Origin: Anaerolineae bacterium
GTDB lineage: Bacteria > Chloroflexota > Anaerolineae > Anaerolineales > Villigracilaceae
NCBI GenBank assembly: GCA_017303655.1
Contig: JAFLCE010000025.1
Location: 1 to 43,764 of the forward strand
Direction: 5' to 3'
Length of the DNA stretch: 43,764 bases
The notes below the pieces were generated by a model. That model was not told the DNA's origin. It saw only the letters and a list, made by a program, of their open reading frames with translations, and did no database searches. The translations under genes were made by a program, and so were the position numbers. Positions within the stretch are counted from its first letter, which is position 1, and each line of letters starts with the position of its first letter. Positions 8,857-16,432 of the stretch are shown piece after piece.

Positions 8857-9444
8857 TCATCGGATTTTCATCATCTTCATTCCAGCGCAATGGATTGGTT
8901 CGATGTATCTGGTGATATTGTCCATTTCGCGTTCATTGCGGATGATGTGTTCGTAATAATTCCGCTGCCAAACGGGGATTCCGTCTGTGCGGCGGAGACG
9001 ATTAATTCGTTTTGCAGAAAATGATTTAAATGCGCGGATGATTTCGGGCAGTCCATGCCGCGGGGTTGGTTTCACGTAAGGGCGGGTCTGGTTGGTCGGC
9101 ATAGTATCTACGCCTGATGAATCCTCATCAGGCGCAATTGTCTCGCCCAACGAGGAAGACCCACCCCTACGATCATCGACCAAAACAACAATCCCATGGA
9201 CATGATTCGGCATGATCACAAATTCCCCTAATTCCACATGCCGGTAATGATTTTTCAGATCGAACCACGCAGCACGGACAATATGTCCATGACGATTTAA
9301 ATTCATCATCCCATCCACGATTTCCCCAAACAACATCTCGCGTTGCCAGGCAACCATCGTCACAAAATACGCGCCTGCCTGCGAATAATCATATCCATTC
9401 AGGCGGATGCTTCTACGGTGATGGTTTTGCGGGTCAAATTTCAT
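8857..9444 (-). CDS. REP-associated tyrosine transposase (Y1_Tnp/IS200-like), C-terminal frameshift
   Basis: RAYT enzymes are single-strand-specific HUH nucleases that act on REP hairpins. The 195-residue product starts best at the ATG at 9444 (MKFDPQNHHRRSIRL). It has the HUH motif at H81-V-H83 (MPNHVHGIVVL) and the candidate catalytic tyrosines Y163/Y164 (RNYYEHIIRN). Residues about 91-121 are encoded by an in-frame REP-like palindrome. After NITRYIE the frame ends as PIHCAGMKMM. In the other frame the same bases read NPLRWNEDDENP, the conserved end of this family, with a stop at 8843-8845. A one-base indel near 8896-8900 therefore probably altered the last 20 residues, by real decay or sequencing error. 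There are no terminal inverted repeats or target duplications, as expected for RAYT genes. Confidence 0.85.
   Translation of the reverse strand: MKFDPQNHHRRSIRLNGYDYSQAGAYFVTMVAWQREMLFGEIVDGMMNLNRHGHIVRAAWFDLKNHYRHVELGEFVIMPNHVHGIVVLVDDRRGGSSSLGETIAPDEDSSGVDTMPTNQTRPYVKPTPRHGLPEIIRAFKSFSAKRINRLRRTDGIPVWQRNYYEHIIRNEREMDNITRYIEPIHCAGMKMMKIR
9075..9171. repeat. REP-like element inside the transposase gene
   Basis: The outer arms, CGTAAGGGCGGGTCT (9075-9089) and AGACCCACCCCTACG (9157-9171), pair with two mismatches in 15. The centre is a perfect 10-base hairpin, CGCCTGATGA (9111-9120) and TCATCAGGCG (9125-9134), with a 4-base loop. It is read in frame and supplies about 30 residues between the HUH domain core and the C-terminal helix. 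Confidence 0.7.
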
Positions 9445-9595
9445 GGCATGAATTATATACACAACAGGTCTCACCCACTTAAACAACATTACATCAAACC
9501 TTAACCACTTGTCTGTCCATTCTTAATGGATACATAACCAGTTATTAAATGCAGTCCGTATACTGAAATCAAATTCTAAAGAAAGGAGAATGATT

Positions 9596-9727
9596 ATGGA
9601 AAACGTTACGTTTGTGGGTCCGGAAGACAACGAAGAATTGGAACAGGACGCTGCGGCTGAAGAAACAACGGAAGAAGAAACAGCCGAAGAAGAATCCGAT
9701 GCCGATGCCGCTGAAGAAAATACCTAA
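9596..9727 (+). CDS. 43-residue highly acidic small protein
   Basis: The frame runs from the ATG at 9596 to TAA at 9725-9727. An AAAGGAG Shine-Dalgarno at 9582-9588, 7 bases before the ATG, strongly supports translation; an in-frame ATG at 9590 is too close to it. The product begins MENVTFVGPED and is then almost entirely Glu, Ala, Thr and Asp, with no Lys, Arg or Cys. It is probably unstructured, perhaps an ion-binding or charge-balancing peptide, but no family is recognised. TATACT at 9559-9564 is a possible -10 box. A 13-base hairpin follows the stop codon. Confidence 0.6.
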   Translation: MENVTFVGPEDNEELEQDAAAEETTEEETAEEESDADAAEENT

Positions 9728-9748
9728 CCCTCCGCTTTGAGAATCATT

Positions 9749-9778
9749 CAGGCGCATGGACTTGAGTCCATGCGCCTG
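9749..9778 (+). terminator. hairpin after the acidic small protein
   Basis: Perfect 13-base arms CAGGCGCATGGAC (9749-9761) and GTCCATGCGCCTG (9766-9778) close a TTGA loop, 21 bases after the stop codon. The following bases lack a T run, so it may be a weak terminator or an RNA-stabilising hairpin. Confidence 0.5.
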
Positions 9779-9801
9779 TGCGTTTGGTAGAAAAGATTAA
9801 A

Positions 9802-10809
9802 TTATTCTTTGATCACAAAATTCAAGAACGAGCCCTCAATGCGATACGCACCGCGCAAACCTTTGTAGCCAAGGAATAACCACTTTTGCGGTTTCTTGAT
9901 CGAAACTTGATTGGTCACAAAGATATTCGGGTTCACTTTGCTGGTGACAGAAAGCGTGGTGAAAGTAAATGAGAGCGAATATCCATCACCCTGATACAGT
10001 GCCACGGTCCCTTGCTTGGTTACATAAGTCTTCGGGTCTTTTTGCAGCACCACATTGCGTTCCACATTCCCATTCGGAATGACCATCAACAACCCATCTG
10101 ATTCCACGTTCGGCTCAGGGAAGACTCCCATCAACAGGTCGGCATTCTCAAGAGATTCAAGGCGAATGGTGAACGTCACACTGCCGCTTTCGGGTAGGGG
10201 CATAAACAACCCATACAATTCCGCATCGCCGCCATCCCGTTCGGATAAAAAGTACAGATTGCCCTTATCCGCGGAGAACGCATAGACCGGTTCCCACCAA
10301 CAGCCGTCCCCTTTCGCATCCAACTCGACCGGGGGATAGGCCTGCCACAATTGGCTGATACAACCCTGTGACCAGTCCTCCCCTACCGCCACCGGCGGCA
10401 CCAGTGTAGCCGTCGGCAAAGACGTGGCGGTTGCCGTATCCACAGGGATGGATGTCAGCGTCGGCTCAAACGTTGCCGTGTCAGTTGGTGTTGGAGATGA
10501 GGTTTCTGTTTGGGTCACAAACGCAGTCGGGCTGGGAGCAGCCGGGGCAAAAGGAAACCAACCCATCGCGCCCGTGATCACAGCGCCAAAAATGATTGCC
10601 GTAAAGCCGATCCATGCCGCAATGATCGTGCCGTTCGGCTTTTGAGGTTTCTTGCCCACCCCTCTTTTTCTCGTTTTTTTCTGTCGATCAAAATGGACTG
10701 TATTGCCGTTCCCATTAATAACGACACTATCTTTTACATTACCGTCAACATCCAGGGTTTCTTCAGAGAATGGTTCACGCTTCTTTGTTCCAGGCTTTTG
10801 ACTGTTCAT
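9802..10809 (-). CDS. single-pass membrane protein with Thr/Pro linker, unknown outer domain
   Basis: From the ATG at 10809 (MNSQKPGTKK) the product is 335 residues; a longer reading from a TTG at 10830 is less likely. Residues 1-70 are cytoplasmic and basic, and include VVINGNGNTVHF, a Gly/Asn pattern also seen near the N-terminus of other membrane signalling proteins (from memory). A membrane helix spans about 80-105. A Thr/Pro/Ser-rich linker follows (about 110-155). The outer domain of about 180 residues is beta-rich, with Trp and Tyr residues (QAYPPVELDAKGDGCWW) and two cysteines. It resembles a carbohydrate- or ligand-binding sandwich but has no recognised family. It shares its architecture with the TlpA-like and FGE proteins. 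Confidence 0.6.
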   Translation of the reverse strand: MNSQKPGTKKREPFSEETLDVDGNVKDSVVINGNGNTVHFDRQKKTRKRGVGKKPQKPNGTIIAAWIGFTAIIFGAVITGAMGWFPFAPAAPSPTAFVTQTETSSPTPTDTATFEPTLTSIPVDTATATSLPTATLVPPVAVGEDWSQGCISQLWQAYPPVELDAKGDGCWWEPVYAFSADKGNLYFLSERDGGDAELYGLFMPLPESGSVTFTIRLESLENADLLMGVFPEPNVESDGLLMVIPNGNVERNVVLQKDPKTYVTKQGTVALYQGDGYSLSFTFTTLSVTSKVNPNIFVTNQVSIKKPQKWLFLGYKGLRGAYRIEGSFLNFVIKE

Positions 10810-10884
10810 TTCTATCCGCCAATCGTGCAATAGTTTGATGTTTGGTATGTTCTATTTTGAATTATACAACTGAACCCCTGGCTT

Positions 10885-11733
10885 TTATTCAGTTTCAGGA
10901 GGAATGTCACTCGTTGGCTTACGCAGTTTCGCCAGCACCGCCAGCGGATTTTCACCATGCCATAGGCTCAGTCCATGCAGAAGCAGCCCCAGCTGAGAAA
11001 AGGCTGACCAGAACAGGGCAACTGTCAGTGAGATTGAGGCGTTATCGATCCAGCCGGGCACAGACATTTGTAGCATCTGCACTTGGGCAAGCCAGTCGGT
11101 TAATTTGCTGTCGTATCCATCCAACACGATTAGAAGAGCCTCAAGGTTTTGTTTGGTCTCTTGAAAATCGCCGCCCAGCAAATAAGACGTGTCATTGATA
11201 AAGGTGGAGGCGCGTTTGGCAAGGTCTTGCATGTTCACAATCTCGCCGTCAAGCGAATCGACTTCAGCGATGATGTTCGACAGCAGATCGTCGCCGGGGA
11301 TGTCGAACTGAACGAAAGGCAGCGAGTTGAGTCCGTCTAACGCGCCGCGCAGGTCTTCTAAAATGCCACGCACTTCAGTGATGCGGGTTCGCGTGGTAGC
11401 CAGCCCCGGAATGAGCTGGTCATCCAAAGTTGCATTGACCTGCTCCAACGCATCTTTCGCGCTAGTGGTTTGTTGGGTCAATTCGGCTAGAGCTTCTTCA
11501 GCCGAGTTGATCATTCGCAGCGCGCGCTCCACTTCAGATTTGGCGCTGCGCAAGTCAGTTTGGATCTGCGACAGTTGAGTATCCGCCTCTTCCAAACGGG
11601 AAACGGCTTCGAGCGTAAGCGGCTCGTTATACACCCAAGCCAGGATCATCCCCACCAGGCTTGCCAGCAATACGAGGGAGCTGATGCCGATCAATATTCC
11701 TGATAGAACTTTTCGCTTCATTGTTGTGTCCAT
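10885..11733 (-). CDS. two-pass membrane protein with long extracytoplasmic coiled coil
   Basis: The 282-residue protein has an N-terminal membrane helix (about 12-35), a long heptad-rich helical region (about 40-200) with repeated Leu/Ile and Glu/Gln/Asp, and a second membrane segment (about 232-255) before a short cytoplasmic tail ending SDIPPETE. The ATG at 11733 has AAAGGA about 5 bases upstream. Its shape suits a scaffold or signal transducer, but no catalytic motif is seen and no family is recognised. It precedes the 9802-10809 gene on the same strand with 75 bases between, so the two may be co-transcribed. Confidence 0.6.
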   Translation of the reverse strand: MDTTMKRKVLSGILIGISSLVLLASLVGMILAWVYNEPLTLEAVSRLEEADTQLSQIQTDLRSAKSEVERALRMINSAEEALAELTQQTTSAKDALEQVNATLDDQLIPGLATTRTRITEVRGILEDLRGALDGLNSLPFVQFDIPGDDLLSNIIAEVDSLDGEIVNMQDLAKRASTFINDTSYLLGGDFQETKQNLEALLIVLDGYDSKLTDWLAQVQMLQMSVPGWIDNASISLTVALFWSAFSQLGLLLHGLSLWHGENPLAVLAKLRKPTSDIPPETE

Positions 11734-11848
11734 GGTTGTCCTTTCGCTTCACAAGCATTAACACCCAAAATGAAAAAACATGCCTATCGATATAGATAGG
11801 TATTGGGAATCAACTTATTTTCACTATGCGCAAATTTTATAAAAATAC

Positions 11849-11877
11849 TTGACAAACCGTCTAAGTTAGACTATTAT
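11849..11877 (+). promoter_or_regulatory. strong sigma70-type promoter of the ArsR/MFS unit
   Basis: TTGACA (11849-11854) and TATTAT (11872-11877) are spaced by exactly 17 bases. It lies 67 bases upstream of the 75-residue gene. The spacer contains the first operator palindrome. Confidence 0.75.
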
Positions 11878-11897
11878 CTAATTAGACATTGGTCTAA
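11859..11897 (+). promoter_or_regulatory. inverted-repeat operator cluster over the promoter
   Basis: The palindrome GTCTAA-G-TTAGAC (11859-11871) fills the -35/-10 spacer. A second pair, TTAGAC (11882-11887) and GTCTAA (11892-11897), is arranged outward just after the -10 box, and TCTAATTAGA (11877-11886) forms a small palindrome between them. Four copies of the 6-base half-site within 39 bases suggest cooperative repressor binding. The ArsR-type regulator encoded downstream is the obvious candidate for autoregulation (inference). Confidence 0.65.
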
Positions 11898-11944
11898 ATC
11901 AGGCACTTGCCTAACCCGCCCTTTTATTCAGAGAGAGAGAAACA

Positions 11945-12172
11945 ATGTCTGTAACCACTTGCGAGACACCCATGGAAAAACAGGAAGTTCGTATCGTATC
12001 TGAAGCCTCTGAGGCAGAAATGCCCGTACGGAGCCTCTTCACCCGTCAGACCGGGCAGGCGCTTATCACGCTTGGGACACTGTTCAAGCATGTTCCCCCA
12101 TTTAATGAAAGCATCGACAAAAGCACGGGAGATACACTGATCTCCATTGGTAAAAAACTAAAAGGAAAATAA
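11945..12172 (+). CDS. 75-residue leader protein of the ArsR/MFS unit, unknown
   Basis: The product has no membrane helix. The N-terminal half is polar (MSVTTCETPMEKQEVRIV) and the C-terminal half is amphipathic with a basic end (ISIGKKLKGK). It starts directly after the operator-controlled promoter, with a GAGAGAGAGA tract as its only ribosome-site candidate. A terminator-like hairpin follows its stop codon. In-frame ATG codons at 11945 and 11972 are both possible starts. The family is not recognised; the position suggests a partner of the regulator or the exporter. Confidence 0.6.
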   Translation: MSVTTCETPMEKQEVRIVSEASEAEMPVRSLFTRQTGQALITLGTLFKHVPPFNESIDKSTGDTLISIGKKLKGK

Positions 12173-12182
12173 CTTCGCAAAA

Positions 12183-12227
12183 GATCAGGGCAGCCCAATT
12201 CTGCCAAAAGGGCTGACCTGATTTTTT
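12183..12227 (+). terminator. terminator or attenuator before the regulator gene
   Basis: Arms GATCAGGGCAGCCC (12183-12196) and GGGCTGACCTGATT (12210-12223) pair at all but two positions (one of them a G-T pair) and are followed by a run of T (12222-12227). It lies only 15 bases before the regulator ATG, so it could limit read-through into the regulator and exporter. Confidence 0.7.
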
Positions 12228-12241
12228 CAATACCCCAGCTT

Positions 12242-13354
12242 ATGACCAAAACAACTCCTACCTCCCCCACCATCCTTTGGGATTTCGGCACCGCTTACGA
12301 ACTCTTCATCAGCCTGCACGTGTTGCTCGAACCGGAATACTTCGGTATTCGTCCATCATATGCAGCCAGCATCCGTGCCAGAGTCCCTAGCGCCGAACGA
12401 AAATTATTGGAGGAGTTATATCCCCTGTTGGGAGTGCCGCTCAAATGGCTGCACAGCCTGCCTGCCCCCAAAGATGCCATCAGTGCTTTGTGGGCGCTTA
12501 AACAAGTTCCACCTGCCGAGCGTATGCTACTGCTATACAGTGTCAACAACCCGATCAAAGGCAACAACCAAGAAGAAATCGAAAAGCACAAGATCTGGCA
12601 AGAAACTCTCCTACGCGTTGCAAACAAAGGCAAATGGACAGATAGCGATGTGGATTTCTTCCAGGAGCTTTTTTCAAAAAAACATGGCACCGTCAAACGC
12701 GAAACCATCGTCTCCGCACTCAATTGGTGGAGCCGTCCTGCCGAACTGGGTGAAGCTTTCCTCAATGCGATGCAATCATATTATCAGGCTTTTTTTGAGG
12801 AGGAAGAAAAGCGCATCGAACCCGTACTTCGGGCTGCCTTAGAACGTGCCCAGGCTTTATCTGCCACTGTCAGCTTTGAAGAGCTCTTCGTCGAACTCTC
12901 ACAAGGTCTTCAGTTAGGCGGTGAATTCTCAGCTTCAAAATTCATCATGACTCCCGCATTTTGGATCACCCCATTGGTCTTCTTCGATAAATTCGACGAA
13001 GACACCATGTTGTTCGCCTTTGGTGCTCGCCCGGCAGATATGTCTGTCATCCCCGGCGAGATCGTACCCGATGCACTCGTGCGTTCCTTAAAGGCGCTTG
13101 CCGACCCCACCCGTTTGAAGATCTTGCGCTATCTCACCCACGAAAAGCTGACACCCTCTGAGATCGCGCGCAGACTCAAGCTGCGTCCGCCCACGGTTAC
13201 CCACCATTTGCGTGAATTACGCATTGCAGGTCTGGTGGAACTCTCGCTTACCGAAGTAGAGAACCGCTATACCATCCGCAAACAAGCTCTCAATGCAGTG
13301 TACGAACATCTAAACTCCTTTCTGCTGGCAGAGTCACTTCAAGAACCGGCATAA
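12242..13354 (+). CDS. ArsR-family transcriptional regulator with large N-terminal domain
   Basis: The 370-residue protein has a C-terminal winged helix-turn-helix (about 283-352) with ArsR landmarks: LKALADPTRLKILRYL, SEIARRLKLRPPTVTHHL and RELRIAGLV. The first 275 residues are mostly helical and not recognised; they may sense a ligand or mediate dimerisation. Standard ArsR proteins are about 100 residues, so this is an extended type. No CxC-type metal-binding motif is seen in the HTH, which argues against classical arsenic or metal sensing. The start at 12242 follows a terminator hairpin and has no clear ribosome site. The stop is one base before the MFS gene, indicating coupled translation. 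It probably controls the operator cluster at 11859-11897 (inference). Confidence 0.8.
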   Translation: MTKTTPTSPTILWDFGTAYELFISLHVLLEPEYFGIRPSYAASIRARVPSAERKLLEELYPLLGVPLKWLHSLPAPKDAISALWALKQVPPAERMLLLYSVNNPIKGNNQEEIEKHKIWQETLLRVANKGKWTDSDVDFFQELFSKKHGTVKRETIVSALNWWSRPAELGEAFLNAMQSYYQAFFEEEEKRIEPVLRAALERAQALSATVSFEELFVELSQGLQLGGEFSASKFIMTPAFWITPLVFFDKFDEDTMLFAFGARPADMSVIPGEIVPDALVRSLKALADPTRLKILRYLTHEKLTPSEIARRLKLRPPTVTHHLRELRIAGLVELSLTEVENRYTIRKQALNAVYEHLNSFLLAESLQEPA

Positions 13355-13355
13355 A

Positions 13356-14624
13356 ATGATCAAAAGAATCCTCAGCGTCACAAACGAATACAGCAATCAG
13401 ATCCGCGCATTCAAGCCGAATGCGCGGCTTTATCTATGGAACGTCATCTTCACCGGAGCGGTGATGGGCGTCTTCCGACTCATCTTCAATTTCTATGCCC
13501 TCAGCCTCGGCTTCGACGAAGCCTTGTTGGGCAGTCTTATCACGGCGAGTAGTTTTGTGGCGCTTATCGCAGCTTTGCCCATGGGCTACCTCGCAGATAT
13601 CATCGGGCGCAAAAGTTCGTTGATTCTCTCGGGCGGGCTGTTGGCAACCTCCATTATCGCTATGGCGATCTGGCAATCAGAAGAGATCTTTTACATTATG
13701 AATGCGCTCTCTGGTCTCGCACAGAGTCTGGCGGGCGTTACCATGTCGCCCTTCCTCATGGAAAACAGCGAAGAAAAAGAACGGACCTACCTCTTCTCCT
13801 TTGGTCAAGGTTTGATGATGACCATGGCATCTGTAGGCAACTGGGTCGGTGGCTACCTACCCACCTGGATCGGACAAGTGCAGAATACTGCGCCTACTGG
13901 CAGCATCGCCTATGGGAATTCTGTTTTCATTGCGGGCATTGGTGCCGCGCTTGCCATTCTGCCATTGCTTTTTATCAAATCGCCGAACATCCAACGCAGT
14001 CAACGGGCGGTCTTTGCGCCGTTTGAGTTTGCGGCAAAACACCCCGGTTTGCTTGTCAAGCTGATCCTGCCAATGCTCATCACCTCGCTTGGTGCAGGAC
14101 TCATCATGCCGTTCATGAATGTATTTTTTCGGGTTGTGCATAATCAGCCAGACCCAGTCATCGGTACGCTATTTGCCTGGGGCTCATTGGCGATGGGCAT
14201 CGGGTTGTTGATCGCGCCGCCACTGGCAGAACGATACGGGAAGATCCAAGTCGTTGTTGTGACGCAAGCGATCTCGATTCCCTTCCTCATTTTGCTGGGA
14301 TTCTCCCCCATCTTCTGGGTTGGTGCGGCTACCTATTACATCCGCCTAGCATTGATGAACATGAGCAGTCCGGTCTATCAAACCTTCGTGATGGAGCATG
14401 TGGAGCCCTCGGCGCGCGCCACGGTTGCGAGCCTCACCAGCATGGCATGGAATTTTGGCTGGGCATTCAGCCCTACCATAAGCGGCTGGCTGCAAGTGAA
14501 GTATGGGTTTACGCCGCCATTCATTGGGACGATTACCTTGTACATCATCTCAGTCTTCATGTATTGGGCATTCTTCTGGCGTGGGAAAGTCGAACCGCAA
14601 CCTGTTCCGATCGCAGCGGATTAA
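13356..14624 (+). CDS. MFS transporter, 12 membrane helices
   Basis: The 422-residue membrane protein has about 12 hydrophobic helices and the MFS loop 2-3 signature GYLADIIGRKSSLIL (about residues 77-91), with a related second-half loop around APPLAERYGKIQVV. It moves small solutes with an ion gradient. Family membership and the adjacent ArsR-type regulator suggest efflux of a toxic compound or metabolite, but the substrate cannot be read from the sequence. The ATG lies one base after the regulator stop. A strong terminator follows at 14655-14679. Confidence 0.85.
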   Translation: MIKRILSVTNEYSNQIRAFKPNARLYLWNVIFTGAVMGVFRLIFNFYALSLGFDEALLGSLITASSFVALIAALPMGYLADIIGRKSSLILSGGLLATSIIAMAIWQSEEIFYIMNALSGLAQSLAGVTMSPFLMENSEEKERTYLFSFGQGLMMTMASVGNWVGGYLPTWIGQVQNTAPTGSIAYGNSVFIAGIGAALAILPLLFIKSPNIQRSQRAVFAPFEFAAKHPGLLVKLILPMLITSLGAGLIMPFMNVFFRVVHNQPDPVIGTLFAWGSLAMGIGLLIAPPLAERYGKIQVVVVTQAISIPFLILLGFSPIFWVGAATYYIRLALMNMSSPVYQTFVMEHVEPSARATVASLTSMAWNFGWAFSPTISGWLQVKYGFTPPFIGTITLYIISVFMYWAFFWRGKVEPQPVPIAAD

Positions 14625-14654
14625 ATAATTGCATCTCAGCCATGAATCAAAAAG

Positions 14655-14679
14655 CTTGAAGGGATCCTTCAAGTTTTTT
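14655..14679 (+). terminator. intrinsic terminator of the ArsR/MFS unit
   Basis: Perfect 8-base arms CTTGAAGG (14655-14662) and CCTTCAAG (14666-14673) with a 3-base loop are followed by six T. An A run precedes the stem, so weak function on the other strand is possible. Confidence 0.8.
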
Positions 14680-14851
14680 GATTCCACAAGAAAGCCACAG
14701 CGCAGAAAAAATTTAGGCAGCAAAAACAACTATCGGCGGGGAAAGAAGCGCGAAAGATGAGACATCTTTTAATTAAATATGGACATTCCATCTATAGTAG
14801 AGTAAAAAAGAAATTCAATAATCGTAGCAATCAAAAAGAAAGCTGAAGAAA

Positions 14852-15628
14852 ATGGGCACTGCAGACCTCCACATCCACTCCATTTATTCTTACGACGCCA
14901 CCACCACTGTACGGGGTATCTTAAAACAAGCTGCTGATGTTGGGCTGAATGTCATTGCCATCACGGATCACGATGAAGTTCGCGGTTCGCTTGAAGCGCA
15001 GCAACTCGCGCCGCAATATGGCGTTGAAGTGATCCCCGGCGTAGAAGTCAGTACAAGTGATGGGCATTTGGTGGCTTTGTTCATCAAGTCCCAACCACCC
15101 GCCGGAATGACCTTAAACGAAACATTGCTGCATATTGGCGAACAGGGTGGTATTGCCATTGCGCCTCATCCTTTTAACAACCTGCCTCATAGCCTTTCCA
15201 TAGAAGCCGTGCTGGGTGCGCTAACCGATGAGCGTGTGAAAGGTTTCTTGAAGGGAATTGAAACGCATAACATGGGTACGCAAAATTTTGACCGGGTTGC
15301 ACAAAAACTTTCGATCTACTTGCCGCTGGCAAAGATCGCTTCGAGTGATGCGCATATTTATTGGGCAGTGGGAGCAGGGCGCACAAGTTTCTCTGGCACC
15401 ACGGCAAGAGAACTACGCATGGCGTTGGAAACCAATACGACCGTGCCCATACCCTATGAAGGGGAGTCTTCTTCAAAAGCCGTTTTGAGTTGGGTGCGTC
15501 GGATCATGATGCGCCAATTCGGGTATGCGTCAGACGCGCGTTCTGCATCCACCCCTGTTGATACTCAACAGATCAGCAATTCTACGCTGATCAAGATCAA
15601 AAATAAAAACAAACGGGTCAACAAGTAG
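14852..15628 (+). CDS. PHP-domain metal-dependent phosphoesterase
   Basis: The 258-residue protein has the PHP metal-site motifs in order: DLHIHSIYSYD near the N-terminus, ITDHDEVRG, IPGVEVST, AIAPHPF and ASSDAH. PHP proteins of this stand-alone class hydrolyse phosphoesters such as nucleotides or sugar phosphates; the substrate is not evident. The C-terminal 40 residues are basic and rich in Lys and Asn (KIKNKNKRVNK), unlike the domain core. The stop codon lies inside a hairpin shared with the convergent recO gene. The 227-base gap upstream holds TATAGT at about 14793-14798 as a possible -10 box. Confidence 0.85.
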   Translation: MGTADLHIHSIYSYDATTTVRGILKQAADVGLNVIAITDHDEVRGSLEAQQLAPQYGVEVIPGVEVSTSDGHLVALFIKSQPPAGMTLNETLLHIGEQGGIAIAPHPFNNLPHSLSIEAVLGALTDERVKGFLKGIETHNMGTQNFDRVAQKLSIYLPLAKIASSDAHIYWAVGAGRTSFSGTTARELRMALETNTTVPIPYEGESSSKAVLSWVRRIMMRQFGYASDARSASTPVDTQQISNSTLIKIKNKNKRVNK

Positions 15629-15644
15629 TTGACCCGTTTGTTTT
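15606..15644. terminator. bidirectional terminator between PHP gene and recO
   Basis: Perfect 17-base arms AAAACAAACGGGTCAAC (15606-15622) and its complement (15628-15644) close an AAGTA loop, with A and T at the outer ends. Both convergent genes end inside it: the PHP stop codon is at 15626-15628 and the recO stop codon at 15643-15645. Confidence 0.85.
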
Positions 15645-16401
15645 ATGGTCTGACTTTTTTTAGAAACCCCGGGGTGTTCAACTCACGTTCAAGCAGATAG
15701 GTGAAGTATCCCTGCATGAGCGTTTCTGCCTCTTTCTGAATCTCAAGCCCGGGTCTTGCGCGAGAAGCGTCTTTGTAACTTGAACGTTGAAAATGCCGCA
15801 GGTATTTGAGAGTTTCCAGCGAGATCTTGCCCAAGTTGGGCAGCCCTTCCCCACAGCGCGGACAAACCACACCACCCGCAAGAAATGAAAAGAACTGGTC
15901 CTCGGGGCGTATCTCACGACCACAATTCACACATTCAAACAATTGAGGGCGAAATCCCACGGCATCTAAAAAGCGCATCTCATAATAACGGAGGGGTAGC
16001 CAGGCATCGTCTTCTTTTTCAAGCCGTTCAAGCGTTTCCACCAGCAGCCTAAAAATGGAAGGGTTCGCACCTTCATCTTCATACGAAAAGCGCAATAACA
16101 ACTCAATGGCATATGCCGCATGTCCGGTTTTCATCAAGTCATCATGCAGGGGCAAAAACGCATTGACCGTTTCCACCTGTGTGATGATGAGCAGGTCACG
16201 ACCTTTGGCGAGTTGCACCGTGATATATGTAAAAGGCTGTAAATGCCCAGCCTTACGGGAAGTGACTTTACGCGCTCCTTTTGCAAGCGCGCGTACCATG
16301 CCTTGCTCACGCGTGTAGAGAGTCAATAGGCGGTCCGCCTCGCCCCAATCGCTATGGCGTAGAACAACAGCAGACGCGCGAAAGGAACGGAAATCGGTCA
16401 T
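15643..16401 (-). CDS. recO: DNA repair protein RecO
   Basis: RecO helps load RecA on gapped DNA with RecF and RecR. The 252-residue length fits. The N-terminal OB-fold shows SAVVLRHSDWGEADRLLTLY and the basic KGARK turn. The middle is helical. A zinc site is formed by C157, C160, C180 and C183 (CVNC and CPRC). It is the last gene of the run glmU, cdd, recO, 31 bases after cdd, and ends in a shared terminator. Confidence 0.93.
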   Translation of the reverse strand: MTDFRSFRASAVVLRHSDWGEADRLLTLYTREQGMVRALAKGARKVTSRKAGHLQPFTYITVQLAKGRDLLIITQVETVNAFLPLHDDLMKTGHAAYAIELLLRFSYEDEGANPSIFRLLVETLERLEKEDDAWLPLRYYEMRFLDAVGFRPQLFECVNCGREIRPEDQFFSFLAGGVVCPRCGEGLPNLGKISLETLKYLRHFQRSSYKDASRARPGLEIQKEAETLMQGYFTYLLERELNTPGFLKKVRP

Positions 16402-16432
16402 GAAAGAGTACCGCCATTATGCGTAGCTGGCA

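Noticed and set aside
9569-9757. Phe/Gly-rich 62-residue frame on the minus strand
   Set aside because: It is the antisense of the acidic peptide's GAA codons. The plus-strand frame has a strong ribosome site and this one has none.
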